NCBI GenBank assembly: GCA_038125995.1
Contig: JAYPEX010000014.1
Coordinates: forward strand, 1 to 40,802
Direction: 5' to 3'
Source: MAG-120531 sp038125995
GTDB lineage: Bacteria; Bacteroidota; Bacteroidia; Flavobacteriales; Flavobacteriaceae
Length of the DNA stretch: 40,802 nucleotides
Each line of letters begins with the position of its first letter. Position 1 is the stretch's first letter. Positions 1-8,997 of the stretch are shown here, piece by piece. The position numbers were made by a program, and so were the translations under genes. The notes below the pieces were generated by a model that had not been told where the DNA came from, did not search any database, and saw only the letters and a program-made list of their open reading frames with translations.

Positions 1-10
1 ATAAATTGTG

Positions 11-18
11 TATATTTG
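11..18 (+). promoter_or_regulatory. -7 promoter element (TAnnTTTG)
   Basis: TATATTTG matches the Bacteroidota -7 consensus TAnnTTTG exactly and lies 25 bp before the ATG of the first gene. The -33 element would fall outside the window, so only half the promoter is visible. Confidence 0.5.
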
Positions 19-43
19 ACGCATTAAATTTTAAAGTTAAAGA

Positions 44-676
44 ATGTTTGTAAAAAGACTTTTCGTCCTTTTTGTTTTGATAGCATCATCAGCTTATTCT
101 CAGTATGGATCAGTGGAATTAAATACAGGAGGATTTTCATTAGTACCCGCATTTACAGATGATCAACCTAATTTCATAATCAATTTAGGTACTGCAACTG
201 ACAAAAGAGTCTCCGGTAGTTTAATTGCCAATATTCGAGTAGATGGAATGAAACCAAGAGGTGGAATTTTTATTACGCGTTACAAATTAGTTGATAAGAA
301 ATTGAAATTGCAATTAGGAGCGCATTTACCTGCTTTTCAGGTGGATGAAGATTTTCATATGGATACTTTTTTTGCAAGAGAAGTCTTAGCTACCTACCAA
401 TTAAATGAGTCTGTTGGTTTTACAGGTATGTTTATTCGTGGAACAGGTATGAATAATGATTTTAAAATGAAGCTCTTTAACTTTATGACCATTATTAGGA
501 AGAACAGTTTTGTTTTTACTACACAAGTATACGGTATGGACTTTGAAAACACTTATGGTATTGCTCAAACAATCAGTTATACTTTATCTGAAAAGTTTTC
601 GATCAATGGATTTTTAAATAAGACCCTTTCAAACGGATCTTCAATTAGCACCCTAGGATTGAGATATCATTTGTAA
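44..676 (+). CDS. Secreted protein of unknown function
   Basis: I do not recognise this 210-aa protein. Residues 1-19 form a typical signal peptide (positively charged start, hydrophobic core, AYS before the probable cleavage site), so it is exported to the periplasm or outer membrane. The rest has alternating hydrophobic and polar stretches, Gly and aromatic residues, and ends in RYHL with a penultimate aromatic region, as in small outer-membrane beta-barrel or porin-like proteins; this fold is only inferred. It has its own promoter (TATATTTG at 11-18). It converges on mnmE, with only 4 bp between the two stop codons and no obvious terminator hairpin between them. Confidence 0.75.
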   Translation: MFVKRLFVLFVLIASSAYSQYGSVELNTGGFSLVPAFTDDQPNFIINLGTATDKRVSGSLIANIRVDGMKPRGGIFITRYKLVDKKLKLQLGAHLPAFQVDEDFHMDTFFAREVLATYQLNESVGFTGMFIRGTGMNNDFKMKLFNFMTIIRKNSFVFTTQVYGMDFENTYGIAQTISYTLSEKFSINGFLNKTLSNGSSISTLGLRYHL

Positions 677-680
677 TTGG

Positions 681-2078
681 CTATTTACCGATACAGAAAT
701 TCGCAAAAATATTTCCAAGGAGTTCATCAGAACTAATCTCTCCAGTGATTTCACCAAAGTGATGAAGTGCTTGTCTGATATCAATGGCTAGTAGGTCAGA
801 AGGAAGTTCCTCTGCCAATCCTTCTTTTACTTTATCGATTTCCTCTAGCGCTTTAATCAGTGAATCGTAATGTCTACTGTTGGTGATGATCGTGTCATTA
901 TTGCTGATAGCACCAGAGTGAACCCCTTCAATAAATGATTCTTTTAGTTTTTCAACACCTTCACCGGTTTTTGCTGCTATAAATTGTATTTGAGGAATGA
1001 GTTCTTTTAAATGCTCTTGTTCTCCTTTAGAGAGCTGATCTACCTTATTTCCAAGAACAATGAGGTGTTTTTTTGGATGTTTCTTTTCAATTTTTAGAAT
1101 TTCAATTTCATCCTGTTTCGCTAATTGTATGTCTTTAACACAGGCCAAGGAATCGATTAAATAGAGTATCAGCTTGGCTTGACCTATTTTTTCAAAAGTC
1201 CTTTGAATTCCTATCTTTTCAATTTGATCCTCAGTAGCTCTTATACCAGCAGTATCGATAAATCGAAAACCAATACCTCCGATGGATAGTTCATCTTCAA
1301 TGGTATCTCTAGTAGTTCCTGCTATATTGGAAACAATAGCGCGTTCTTCGTTTAAAAGTGCATTGAGTAGGGTTGACTTGCCAACATTTGGAGCCCCAAC
1401 TATTGCCACTGGAACTCCATTTTTGAGCACGTTACCAAGAGCAAATGAATCAATGAGTTTTTTAAGCACTTCGGTTATGGTATTGAGTAGCTTTTTAAAC
1501 TCTTCACGATCTGCAAAAGATACATCTTCTTCAGCAAAATCTAATTCAAGTTCTATCAACGATGCAAAATTCAAAAGTTGCTCTCTTAGTTTTTTAATTT
1601 CAGAGCTAAATCCTCCGCGCATTTGTTGAAGTGCTATCTGGTGTGAAGCTTCGTTCTCACTAGCAATTAAATCTCCTACCGCTTCGGCCTGACTGAGGTC
1701 CATCTTTCCATTTAAAAAGGCTCTCATAGTAAATTCACCTCCTTGCGCAGCACGAACTCCTTTCTTGAGAAAGAGTTGCATGATGCGTTGCTGTATATAA
1801 GTGGAGCCATGACAGGAAATCTCAACTATATTCTCTCCTGTATATGAGTTGGGTCCCTTAAAGATGCTGACTAATACTTGATCGATTAAATGTTCACCAT
1901 CCTTAATATGTCCTAAGTGTATTGTATGGCTTTTTTGATTTTTGAGAAGCTTAGCGCTCACAGATTGAAATGAATCACTGACCACATCGATAGCATCAGG
2001 CCCTGAAAGTCTAATAATAGCAATAGCTCCAGTACCTGGAGCTGTAGCTAAAGCAATAATAGTATCATTGTTGTGCAC
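681..2078 (-). CDS. mnmE: tRNA modification GTPase MnmE (TrmE)
   Basis: MnmE, with MnmG, installs the (carboxymethyl)aminomethyl group at C5 of wobble uridine 34 in certain tRNAs; it acts in the cytoplasm and binds a folate one-carbon donor. The 465-aa length is normal. The N-terminal folate-binding domain (about 1-120) contains the ATAPGTGAIAIIRLSG motif, the central G domain has the P-loop GAPNVGKSTLL (about 228-238), DTAG switch II and NKVD, and the protein ends in the family signature CIGK, whose Cys is catalytically required. The start is GTG at 2078: no in-frame ATG lies near, and the DTIIALATAP motif must be included. It appears monocistronic. Confidence 0.97.
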   Translation of the reverse strand: MHNNDTIIALATAPGTGAIAIIRLSGPDAIDVVSDSFQSVSAKLLKNQKSHTIHLGHIKDGEHLIDQVLVSIFKGPNSYTGENIVEISCHGSTYIQQRIMQLFLKKGVRAAQGGEFTMRAFLNGKMDLSQAEAVGDLIASENEASHQIALQQMRGGFSSEIKKLREQLLNFASLIELELDFAEEDVSFADREEFKKLLNTITEVLKKLIDSFALGNVLKNGVPVAIVGAPNVGKSTLLNALLNEERAIVSNIAGTTRDTIEDELSIGGIGFRFIDTAGIRATEDQIEKIGIQRTFEKIGQAKLILYLIDSLACVKDIQLAKQDEIEILKIEKKHPKKHLIVLGNKVDQLSKGEQEHLKELIPQIQFIAAKTGEGVEKLKESFIEGVHSGAISNNDTIITNSRHYDSLIKALEEIDKVKEGLAEELPSDLLAIDIRQALHHFGEITGEISSDELLGNIFANFCIGK

Positions 2079-2176
2079 TGTACAAAATTAGTTTAAAAAA
2101 ATGGAATTGTAATCTTGAAAGATCAATTGAAGTAGGTCTGTATTTTTTTGTACTTTTAATAAAACAATATATAAAG

Positions 2177-2515
2177 ATGTTAAAAGAAGACAGAAACCTA
2201 TTAGCAGTAACTCATTATACACAGCTCATCAATTTGGTGAGTGGTTTTGGAGGATTTATCGTGCCTCTTGTGTTGTGGCTTACTCAGAAAGATAAGATCA
2301 TTGATATGGATGTTCACGGTAAAGCAATATTTAATTTTCAACTCAGTATGTTTGTATATGCAATTGCCTCTGCTTTTTTGATTATTCTTGGTATCGGTAT
2401 TTTAGGACTTATAGCGATTGCGATTTTAGAAATTGCTTTTCCAATCATCAATGGATTAAAAGCTTCGAAGGGAGAGCCTGTCGATTATCCATTCAGTATT
2501 AAATTCATCAAATAA
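2177..2515 (+). CDS. DUF4870 small membrane protein
   Basis: A 112-aa protein of the DUF4870 (Tic20-like) family, function unknown. It has three hydrophobic stretches (about 15-35, 55-75 and 78-98) with the family pattern: an LxxHLSxLxxxxGG-like start (here TQLINLVSGFGGFIVPLVLW), a conserved basic-polar loop with D at about 44, and GKAIFNFQLS before the second segment. Location is the inner membrane. It stands alone between mnmE (divergent) and dnaN (convergent), with a strong palindromic terminator right after the stop. Confidence 0.85.
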   Translation: MLKEDRNLLAVTHYTQLINLVSGFGGFIVPLVLWLTQKDKIIDMDVHGKAIFNFQLSMFVYAIASAFLIILGIGILGLIAIAILEIAFPIINGLKASKGEPVDYPFSIKFIK

Positions 2516-2518
2516 AAA

Positions 2519-2537
2519 AAGGCCCTTTAAGGGCCTT
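2519..2537. terminator. Bidirectional intrinsic terminator
   Basis: AAGGCCCTTTAAGGGCCTT is a perfect 19-bp palindrome flanked by A-runs and T-rich sequence. It lies between the convergent DUF4870 and dnaN genes and can end transcripts from both sides. Confidence 0.85.
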
Positions 2538-2558
2538 CTTCATTGTTTGATTGTATTT

Positions 2559-3677
2559 TTAGTTATTGAGCATCACAGGCATCACTAGCATCGTGATTTC
2601 TTCACCTGGATCTAGTCCGTCAACTGGTTTTAAAATACCCGCTCTATTAGGTAAACTCATTTCAAGACTTACTTCATCGCAGCTTAAACTATTGAGCATT
2701 TCAACCAAGAATCGTGAGTTAAATCCAATTTGAATATCATCTCCCTGATACGCACAGTTTAAACGTTCTTCGGCTTTATTGCTGTAGTCCACATCCTCAG
2801 CTGATATATTGAGTTCTGCACCAGCGATCTTTAATCGTAGTTGATGAGTTGTTTTATTTGAGAAAATCGAGACACGTTTTACAGAGTTTAAGAGTTGAAC
2901 TCTGTTAATGGTTAATTTGTTAGGATTTTCTTTTGGAATTACAGCCTCGTAATTTGGATATTTACCATCGATTAATCTACAGATGAGCTCTGTATTGTCA
3001 AAACTAAATTTAGCATTAGAGTCATTGTACTCAATCAATACTTCACTCTCAGAACCTAAAAGAATTCCTTTAAGTAAGTTTAAAGGTTTTTTGGGCATGA
3101 TGAATTCAGCGAGCTCTGTTGCATTGACATCATCTCTTTGGTATTTGACCAATTTATGAGCGTCAGTTGCAACAAAAGTGATGATTTCAGAACTGATCTG
3201 AAAAAACACCCCACTCATCACAGGTCTTAAATCGTCATTTCCAGCAGCAAAAATAGTTTTTGAAATAGCATTTGCTAAGATATCACCCTCAATCTTTGTA
3301 CTACTTGGGTTAGGAAGTGATATTGAATTTGGAAATTCACTTCCATCGGCATAAGCGATAGCATATTTTCCATTATTAGCACTGATTTCAACAGTATTGT
3401 TGTCTTCTACAACAAAGGTTAGAGGTTGTTCTGCAAAGGTTTTTAAAGTATCTAATAAAAGTCTTGCAGGTACTGCGATACTACCTTTGTCCTCTGATTC
3501 TACTTCCAAGGAAGAAGTCATCGTAGTTTCTAAATCAGATGCAGATACTATCAGTTTATTTTGATCTAGTTCGAATAAAAAATTATCTAATATAGGTAGG
3601 GTATTTGAATTGTTAATCACACCTCCTAAGAGTTGTAATTGCTTAAGTAAATAGGAACTTGATACTATAAATTTCAT
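2559..3677 (-). CDS. dnaN: DNA polymerase III beta subunit (sliding clamp)
   Basis: DnaN forms the dimeric ring that tethers DNA polymerase III to DNA. At 372 aa it is the usual length, with three repeated clamp domains of about 120 residues; recognisable stretches are NNSNTLPILDNF near 25, PARLLLDTLK near 76 and LRPVMSGVFF near 151. The C-terminus (ITMLVMPVMLNN) matches the MPMRL-type end that lines the partner-binding cleft. Unlike in many bacteria it is not next to dnaA or gyrB, which is common in Flavobacteriaceae. The upstream region holds a TATCTTTG -7 element. Confidence 0.98.
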   Translation of the reverse strand: MKFIVSSSYLLKQLQLLGGVINNSNTLPILDNFLFELDQNKLIVSASDLETTMTSSLEVESEDKGSIAVPARLLLDTLKTFAEQPLTFVVEDNNTVEISANNGKYAIAYADGSEFPNSISLPNPSSTKIEGDILANAISKTIFAAGNDDLRPVMSGVFFQISSEIITFVATDAHKLVKYQRDDVNATELAEFIMPKKPLNLLKGILLGSESEVLIEYNDSNAKFSFDNTELICRLIDGKYPNYEAVIPKENPNKLTINRVQLLNSVKRVSIFSNKTTHQLRLKIAGAELNISAEDVDYSNKAEERLNCAYQGDDIQIGFNSRFLVEMLNSLSCDEVSLEMSLPNRAGILKPVDGLDPGEEITMLVMPVMLNN

Positions 3678-3702
3678 TTAATAATTATTAATGGTGTTAA
3701 AA

Positions 3703-3710
3703 CAAAGATA
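3703..3710 (-). promoter_or_regulatory. dnaN promoter -7 element
   Basis: On the minus strand the sequence reads TATCTTTG, a perfect TAnnTTTG match, about 25 bp before the dnaN ATG. The expected -33 region about 20 bp upstream reads TTTC, a weak match. Confidence 0.45.
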
Positions 3711-3873
3711 TTTCAATTGTTCTAGTTTGCGAAACTATTTTATCAACACTAATTAGGATTGAAAAAAGTAATTTAATGTAGTGAAATTAATTAAGTATGT
3801 GAATATAAGTATTTGAAATACAATAAAATATAAATAATATTGATTTGTATTTTTTGAGTTGTTTGAAGTTTTA

Positions 3874-3901
3874 AAACAATAGCTAGAAATCAGTATTGTT
3901 T
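3874..3901 (-). terminator. Possible weak terminator hairpin after the SAM hydrolase gene
   Basis: AAACAATA and TATTGTTT form a perfect 8-bp inverted repeat with a 12-bp loop, about 20 bp downstream of the minus-strand stop codon at 3922. The stem is almost all A-U, so termination would be weak. The rest of the 244-bp gap between dnaN and this gene (3678-3921) is very AT-rich; apart from the dnaN promoter I see nothing else in it. Confidence 0.3.
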
Positions 3902-3921
3902 ATAAGTTGAAGTATTTCTTC

Positions 3922-4725
3922 TCAATAAAAGACAACGGTAATTCGATCTCTGTAATCCAATCCTAAAAGAGATGAAGCACCTCCTGATTGTCGATCGCTT
4001 TTATATATAGCCAATTCTAAATAATCGGAATCGTTAAACAAACTTAATAGTTTTCCGTCTTGAATATTCAAATCACTATAGTTTTGGTTGATCTTATTGA
4101 TTTTGGCATGACGCGCATTAATGGTAAAAGACCTTCCATTTCTGTAGGATTCAAATAAGTGTTTTTTTACGTTGGTTACAATATTACCATAACTGTCTAT
4201 GTAAATCACGTGTGCTTCTATCGTTTTTCCATCGTCAGATATCCTCGCTTTGTAATCGACTAGTTCTTTGAGTTCATTAAAGGGTTTACCAATGACTTCC
4301 AATGTTCCTCCTCTTGCGATATGACAAGCAGCCTTAACAAAGATATTTAAACTTGGAAAACTATTGTGTATCGTATTGGGTAGTTGTAATTCGTATACCT
4401 TTTCAGCCTTGATTTCATCACAGATTAAACTCATAACTCCATTATTGGCTGTAATAAAATAATGCCCATCAATCTTAATAACTAAATGTTTGTTGGTTAG
4501 AGTGAGTTCCGAATCGACACCTACTATATGGATACTTCCCTTTGGGAAGTGTTTGTAGGCATTTTTTAAAATATAAGCACACTCTTGAATATTAAACTGA
4601 GTTATTTGATGTGAGATATCAACAATATGAATGTTTTCTATTGCAGAGTAAATAGCTCCTTTTAGCGCACCAACAAAGTGATCTTTAAGTCCAAAATCGG
4701 TAGTTAGTGTAATAATCGGCATCAA
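3922..4725 (-). CDS. SAM hydroxide adenosyltransferase (DUF62 family)
   Basis: This 267-aa protein belongs to the DUF62 / SAM hydrolase family, related to bacterial fluorinase and chlorinase; characterised non-halogenating members convert S-adenosylmethionine and water to adenosine and methionine. The N-terminal ITLTTDFGLKDHFVGALKG carries the family Asp, VDISHQI follows near 35, and IYIDSYGNIVTNV near 174-186 is the C-terminal domain's substrate-contact motif. The physiological role is unclear. It diverges from phoH across a 118-bp spacer. Assignment to the family is firm; the exact reaction is inferred from the family. Confidence 0.88.
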   Translation of the reverse strand: MMPIITLTTDFGLKDHFVGALKGAIYSAIENIHIVDISHQITQFNIQECAYILKNAYKHFPKGSIHIVGVDSELTLTNKHLVIKIDGHYFITANNGVMSLICDEIKAEKVYELQLPNTIHNSFPSLNIFVKAACHIARGGTLEVIGKPFNELKELVDYKARISDDGKTIEAHVIYIDSYGNIVTNVKKHLFESYRNGRSFTINARHAKINKINQNYSDLNIQDGKLLSLFNDSDYLELAIYKSDRQSGGASSLLGLDYRDRITVVFY

Positions 4726-4843
4726 TACTGTTAATAGATTTTTAAGGTGTTGATTGGATTTTTATTTAAGTTTGTTAAAAACAAAATTAACTAAAATATT
4801 AGCATTTTCACTTTTGTGATATAACAATTTAAAACTCTTTTAT

Positions 4844-5806
4844 TTGAACGAATTAAGTATAGAACTTACCGATATCAATCCCAGAGATTTTTTTGGAGAG
4901 AAAAATACTCTGGTAACACATCTTAGGAATCATTTTCCAAAGCTAAAAATTGTCGCTAGAGGAACTAATATTAAAGCTTATGGAGATGATGATCAATTGC
5001 TGGCTTTTGAAAAAATCATCGAACAATTCACTTCTCATTTAGCAAAGTACAATCACATTGATGATCAAGCGATTGATTATATCTTAAGTGGTGCTGAAGA
5101 TGAATTTAAGGAGGTTTCCTATGAGAATTTGGGAGAGACTATCGTACATGGAGTCAGTGGGAGAACCATTAAGGCCAAAACTCCAAATCAACGCAAAATT
5201 GTTGAGGCTTCTAAGCATAGTGATTTGATATTTGCGATCGGACCTGCGGGTACAGGTAAAACGTATACTTCTGTCGCATTGGCTGTCAAGGCCTTAAAAG
5301 AAAAACAAGTGAAGAGAATTATTCTAACTAGACCAGCTGTAGAGGCTGGTGAAAATCTCGGTTTTTTACCAGGAGATTTAAAGGAGAAACTCGATCCCTA
5401 TATGCAGCCTTTGTACGATGCACTTCGCGATATGATTCCACATGAAAAATTAGAGGGTTATATTGAGAATGGGACGGTTCAAATTGCACCGCTCGCCTTT
5501 ATGAGGGGTAGAACTCTTGACAATGCTTTTGTGATTCTAGATGAGGCTCAAAATACAACTCATGCTCAAATGAAGATGTTTTTAACTCGTATGGGTAAAA
5601 ATGCTAAGTTTATTCTAACAGGTGATCCTGGACAAATTGATTTACCTAGAAGAGTTATTTCTGGATTAAAGGAAGTCTTATTAATTTTGGGGAATGTAAA
5701 AGGAATATCAATTGTTCATTTAGATGACAGAGACGTAATTCGTCACAAATTAGTGAAGAAAATCATCGATGCCTACTCTCAAATAGAACATCAAAATAAT
5801 TTTTAA
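4844..5806 (+). CDS. phoH: PhoH family ATPase
   Basis: A 320-aa PhoH-like P-loop ATPase, in a family linked to RNA metabolism and stress. Walker A is GPAGTGKT (133-140) and Walker B is the ILDEAQN motif (about 232-238). The first 100 residues form the usual KH-like N-terminal extension. The start is TTG at 4844, chosen because the following NELSIELTDINPRDFFG stretch matches the normal PhoH N-terminus and no ATG lies near. The stop overlaps the purC start by one base (TAATG), so the two are translationally coupled. Confidence 0.95.
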   Translation: MNELSIELTDINPRDFFGEKNTLVTHLRNHFPKLKIVARGTNIKAYGDDDQLLAFEKIIEQFTSHLAKYNHIDDQAIDYILSGAEDEFKEVSYENLGETIVHGVSGRTIKAKTPNQRKIVEASKHSDLIFAIGPAGTGKTYTSVALAVKALKEKQVKRIILTRPAVEAGENLGFLPGDLKEKLDPYMQPLYDALRDMIPHEKLEGYIENGTVQIAPLAFMRGRTLDNAFVILDEAQNTTHAQMKMFLTRMGKNAKFILTGDPGQIDLPRRVISGLKEVLLILGNVKGISIVHLDDRDVIRHKLVKKIIDAYSQIEHQNNF

Positions 5807-6914
5807 TGAGTCATACAATTACAGACACAAATTTTGAGTTCCCAGGACAAAAGTCCGTTTACAAGGGAAAGGTTAGAGAGGTGTACACACTTCAAAATGA
5901 TTTACTAGTGATGATTGCAACTGATCGTCTCTCTGCATTTGATGTAGTAATGCCTAAGGGCATCCCTTACAAAGGACAAATTCTCAATCAGATCGCTACT
6001 AAAATGATGGCTTACACCGAGGATTTAGTTCCCAATTGGTTGATTGCCACACCAGATCCGAATGTTGCCATAGGACATGCATGTGAGCCTTTTAAGATTG
6101 AAATGGTGATTAGAGGATATCTATCAGGACATGCTGCACGTGAATACAAGGCTGGTAGGAGATTGTTGTGTGGAGTTCCAATGCCAGAAGGAATGAAAGA
6201 AAACGACNNNNNNNNNNNNNNNNNNNNNNNNNNNNNNNNNNNNNNNNNNNNNNNNNNNNNNNNNNNNNNNNNNNNNNNNNNNNNNNNNNNNNNNNNNNNN
6301 NNNNNNNTGGTAGGAGATTGTTGTGTGGAGTTCCAATGCCAGAAGGAATGAAAGAAAACGACGCATTTCCAGAACCAATTATCACTCCGGCTACTAAAGC
6401 TAAAATGGGAGATCACGATGAGGATATTTCAAGACAGGATATATTATCAAGAGGAATTGTATCTAAAGAGGATTACGAGGTTCTTGAAAAATACACTCGA
6501 GCCTTATTTAAAAGAGGTACTGAATTAGCAGCAGAACGAGGTTTAATTTTAGTAGATACCAAATATGAATTTGGTAAGACAAAATCTGGAGAGATTGTGT
6601 TGATCGATGAAATTCACACTCCTGATTCTTCGAGGTATTTCTATGCCGATGGTTATCAGGAGCGTCAAGATAGAGGAGAAGCTCAAAAACAACTTTCTAA
6701 GGAGTTTGTTCGTCAATGGTTAATCTCTAATGGATTCCAAGGTTTAGAAGGACAAGTACTTCCTCAAATGAGTGATGCGTATATTGAAACGGTCTCTGAA
6801 CGCTATATCGAACTTTATGAGAATATTACGGGAGAAGCCTTTGTTCGAGCTGATTTGACCAATATAAACGATCGGATTAAAACAAATGTTCTGAATTTTC
6901 TAAACTCACTCTAA
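5806..6914 (+). CDS. purC: SAICAR synthase PurC, interrupted by an artificial gap
   Basis: PurC joins aspartate to CAIR in de novo purine synthesis. Recognisable motifs are YKGKVREVY (19-27), ATDRLSAFDVV, and VIRGYLSGHAAREY before the gap, then DTKYEFG, LIDEIHTPDSSRY and the C-terminal half after it. The gene contains 100 N (6208-6307) flanked by the same 55 bp on both sides. The reading frame is broken as written, but removing the Ns plus one repeat copy deletes 155 bp and leaves 954 bp, exactly 318 codons in one frame (317 aa), a normal PurC length for the group. The gene is therefore probably intact. It is coupled to phoH and followed by a terminator. Confidence 0.95.
6153..6362. repeat. 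55-bp direct repeat flanking the assembly gap
   Basis: Bases 6153-6207 and 6308-6362 are identical over 55 bp, ending exactly at and beginning exactly after the N-run. This is what results when two contigs that overlap by a k-mer length are scaffolded with a fixed-size spacer. It is not a biological repeat, because only one copy restores the purC frame. Confidence 0.95.
6208..6307. other. Assembly gap, 100 N
   Basis: Exactly 100 unknown bases, a conventional placeholder length. The true distance is probably negative: the flanking contig ends overlap by 55 bp. Confidence 0.99.
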
Positions 6915-6920
6915 AATATG

Positions 6921-6944
6921 ATCCCCTTTTTGGGGATTTTTTTT
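6921..6944 (+). terminator. Intrinsic terminator after purC
   Basis: ATCCCC and GGGGAT form a 6-bp stem with a TTTTT loop, followed by seven T residues. It lies 7 bp after the purC stop. Confidence 0.85.
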
Positions 6945-6972
6945 GCTATATTGGTATTCAAATCATCAAACA

Positions 6973-7242
6973 ATGAAACAAGATCAGCACATTTTGTATT
7001 GGAAACAGAACCTTAAGTATCTTTTGATACTCTTGTCAATTTGGTTTTTAGTTTCTTTTGGTTTTGGAATTTTGCTCAAAGAAGAGCTGGATCAAATTCA
7101 AATTATGGGTTTTAAACTCGGATTCTGGTTTGCCCAACAAGGGTCAATTTACGCTTTTGTAATTCTCATCTTCATTTATATGAGACTGATGAATCGCTTG
7201 GATCATAAGTTTGGATACGAGGATCCAGAAGAAACCAACTAA
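6973..7242 (+). CDS. DUF4212 symporter small subunit
   Basis: An 89-aa membrane protein of the DUF4212 family, the small partner encoded next to actP-like sodium:solute symporters. It has two hydrophobic segments (about 14-36 and 48-70), with the family pattern YWxxNLKY at the start and a GFWFAQQGSIYxFVxLIFIYxxxM core, and an acidic C-terminus (DPEETN). The start is the ATG at 6973, which gives the usual N-terminus; an upstream extension would run back into the purC terminator. The symporter begins 30 bp downstream, so they form one operon with acs. Confidence 0.9.
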   Translation: MKQDQHILYWKQNLKYLLILLSIWFLVSFGFGILLKEELDQIQIMGFKLGFWFAQQGSIYAFVILIFIYMRLMNRLDHKFGYEDPEETN

Positions 7243-7272
7243 AGCCATTAATCAACAATCAAACAACAACTT

Positions 7273-8982
7273 ATGAGTGTACAAGTATGGACTTATATCA
7301 TGGTAGGCTTAACTTTTTCGATTTATATTGGAATCGCTATCTGGTCAAAAGCCAAATCTACTAAAGAATTTTATGTCGCAGGAGGTGGAGTATCTCCTTG
7401 GGCCAATGGAATGGCCACTGCAGCCGATTGGATGTCAGCGGCCTCCTTTATTTCAATGGCAGGACTCATCTCTTTTATGGGATACGATGGTTCTGTGTAT
7501 TTAATGGGATGGACCGGAGGTTATGTTCTTCTTGCATTACTCTTAGCGCCTTATCTTAGAAAATTTGGAAAATTCACCGTTCCCGATTTTATCGGAGACC
7601 GCTATTATTCAAAGACGGCAAGGATTGTTGCGGTCGTGTGTACCTTACTGGTTTCCTTTACCTATGTTTCTGGACAAATGAGAGGAGTAGGAGTTGTTTT
7701 CTCAAGGTTTCTTCAGGTAGATATAAACACTGGGGTGATTATTGGAATGATTATCGTTTTGTTTTATGCTGTGATGGGTGGAATGAAGGGGATTACCTAT
7801 ACACAAGTTGCTCAATACTGTGTGCTTATATTTGCCTTTATGGTTCCAGCCATTTTTATATCATTTCAAATGACAGGGAATTTAATTCCTCAGTTAGGTA
7901 TGGGAGGTACACTGGATAACGGAACCTATCTTTTAGATGCTTTAGATGGTCTTTCAGCGGAGCTTGGATTTCATCAGTACACCTCAGGGAGTAAATCGAT
8001 GACCGATGTCTTTGCGATCAGTTTAGCGTTGATGGTTGGAACAGCTGGGTTACCACATGTAATAGTTCGATTCTTTACTGTAAAACGTGTCAAAGACGCA
8101 AGAAAATCAGCTGGAATTGCCCTTTTGTTAATAGCGATTTTATATACAACAGCACCTGCAGTAGCAGTCTTTTCAAGAATTAATTTAATCAACACCGTAA
8201 GTGAACAATCTTATAATCAAATGCCCTCCTGGTTTCGTTATTGGGAGGATACAGGACTTTTAAAATTTGAAGATAAAAATCAAGATGGTGTCATTCAATA
8301 CGTAGCTGATGCTCAAATAAATGAACTTACTGTAGATAGAGATATTATGGTTCTTGCTAACCCAGAAATAGCGAATCTTCCTGCTTGGGTTATTGCACTA
8401 GTTGCAGCAGGTGGACTTGCTGCAGCACTTTCTACTGCAGCTGGATTATTATTGGTGATCTCCTCTGCAGTTTCCCATGATTTGATCAAAAAAGTTGTAA
8501 AGCCTCATCTTACTGAAAAAGAAGAACTTTGGTATGCCCGATTAGCATCAGTATTTGCGGTGGTCGTAGCAGCATACTTTGGAATAAATCCACCGGGCTT
8601 TGTAGCTGCAGTAGTTGCATTGGCATTTGGTCTTGCTGCATCCTCTTTTTTCCCAGCAATTGTATTGGGTGTTTTTTACAAAAAAATGAGTAAAGAAGGG
8701 GCTATTAGTGGAATGGTCGTGGGTATTCTACTAATGTGTTATTATATTTTAAAATTTAAATTTGGATTTTTTGACGGTGGTTTAGAGGTTGTTGCAGGTT
8801 TAACTTCTGACTGGTGGTTTGATATTTCTCCTGAAGGATTTGGTAGTGTCGCTATGCTTGTTAACTTTATAGTTGCTATTGGAGTTCATTTGATTGTAAA
8901 AAAGCCTGCTCCTGAAGAGATTCAACAGCTTGTTGAAACCATTCGAATTCCCTCTGGCGTTAACAAACCCTCTAACCACTAA
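7273..8982 (+). CDS. Sodium/acetate-type symporter (SSS family)
   Basis: A 569-aa member of the sodium:solute symporter family, VC_2705/ActP-like subgroup, with about 13 hydrophobic segments. Typical stretches are FYVAGGGVSPWANGMATAADWMSAASFISMAG near 34-65, FTVPDFIGDRYYS near 98-110 and the LAAALSTAAGLLLVISSAVSHDL region near 379-400. Position between a DUF4212 gene and acs points to uptake of acetate or a similar short carboxylate that acs then activates; the substrate is inferred from context. The next gene starts 15 bp after its stop. Confidence 0.92.
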   Translation: MSVQVWTYIMVGLTFSIYIGIAIWSKAKSTKEFYVAGGGVSPWANGMATAADWMSAASFISMAGLISFMGYDGSVYLMGWTGGYVLLALLLAPYLRKFGKFTVPDFIGDRYYSKTARIVAVVCTLLVSFTYVSGQMRGVGVVFSRFLQVDINTGVIIGMIIVLFYAVMGGMKGITYTQVAQYCVLIFAFMVPAIFISFQMTGNLIPQLGMGGTLDNGTYLLDALDGLSAELGFHQYTSGSKSMTDVFAISLALMVGTAGLPHVIVRFFTVKRVKDARKSAGIALLLIAILYTTAPAVAVFSRINLINTVSEQSYNQMPSWFRYWEDTGLLKFEDKNQDGVIQYVADAQINELTVDRDIMVLANPEIANLPAWVIALVAAGGLAAALSTAAGLLLVISSAVSHDLIKKVVKPHLTEKEELWYARLASVFAVVVAAYFGINPPGFVAAVVALAFGLAASSFFPAIVLGVFYKKMSKEGAISGMVVGILLMCYYILKFKFGFFDGGLEVVAGLTSDWWFDISPEGFGSVAMLVNFIVAIGVHLIVKKPAPEEIQQLVETIRIPSGVNKPSNH

Positions 8983-8997
8983 TTATTTGATTAAATC

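Noticed and set aside
1282..1629. 115-aa frame opposite mnmE
   Set aside because: Ser-rich antisense shadow of the conserved GTPase domain, no recognisable family.
6012..6416. Several overlapping frames through the N-run
   Set aside because: They exist only because unknown bases are read as open; the real gene is purC on the plus strand.
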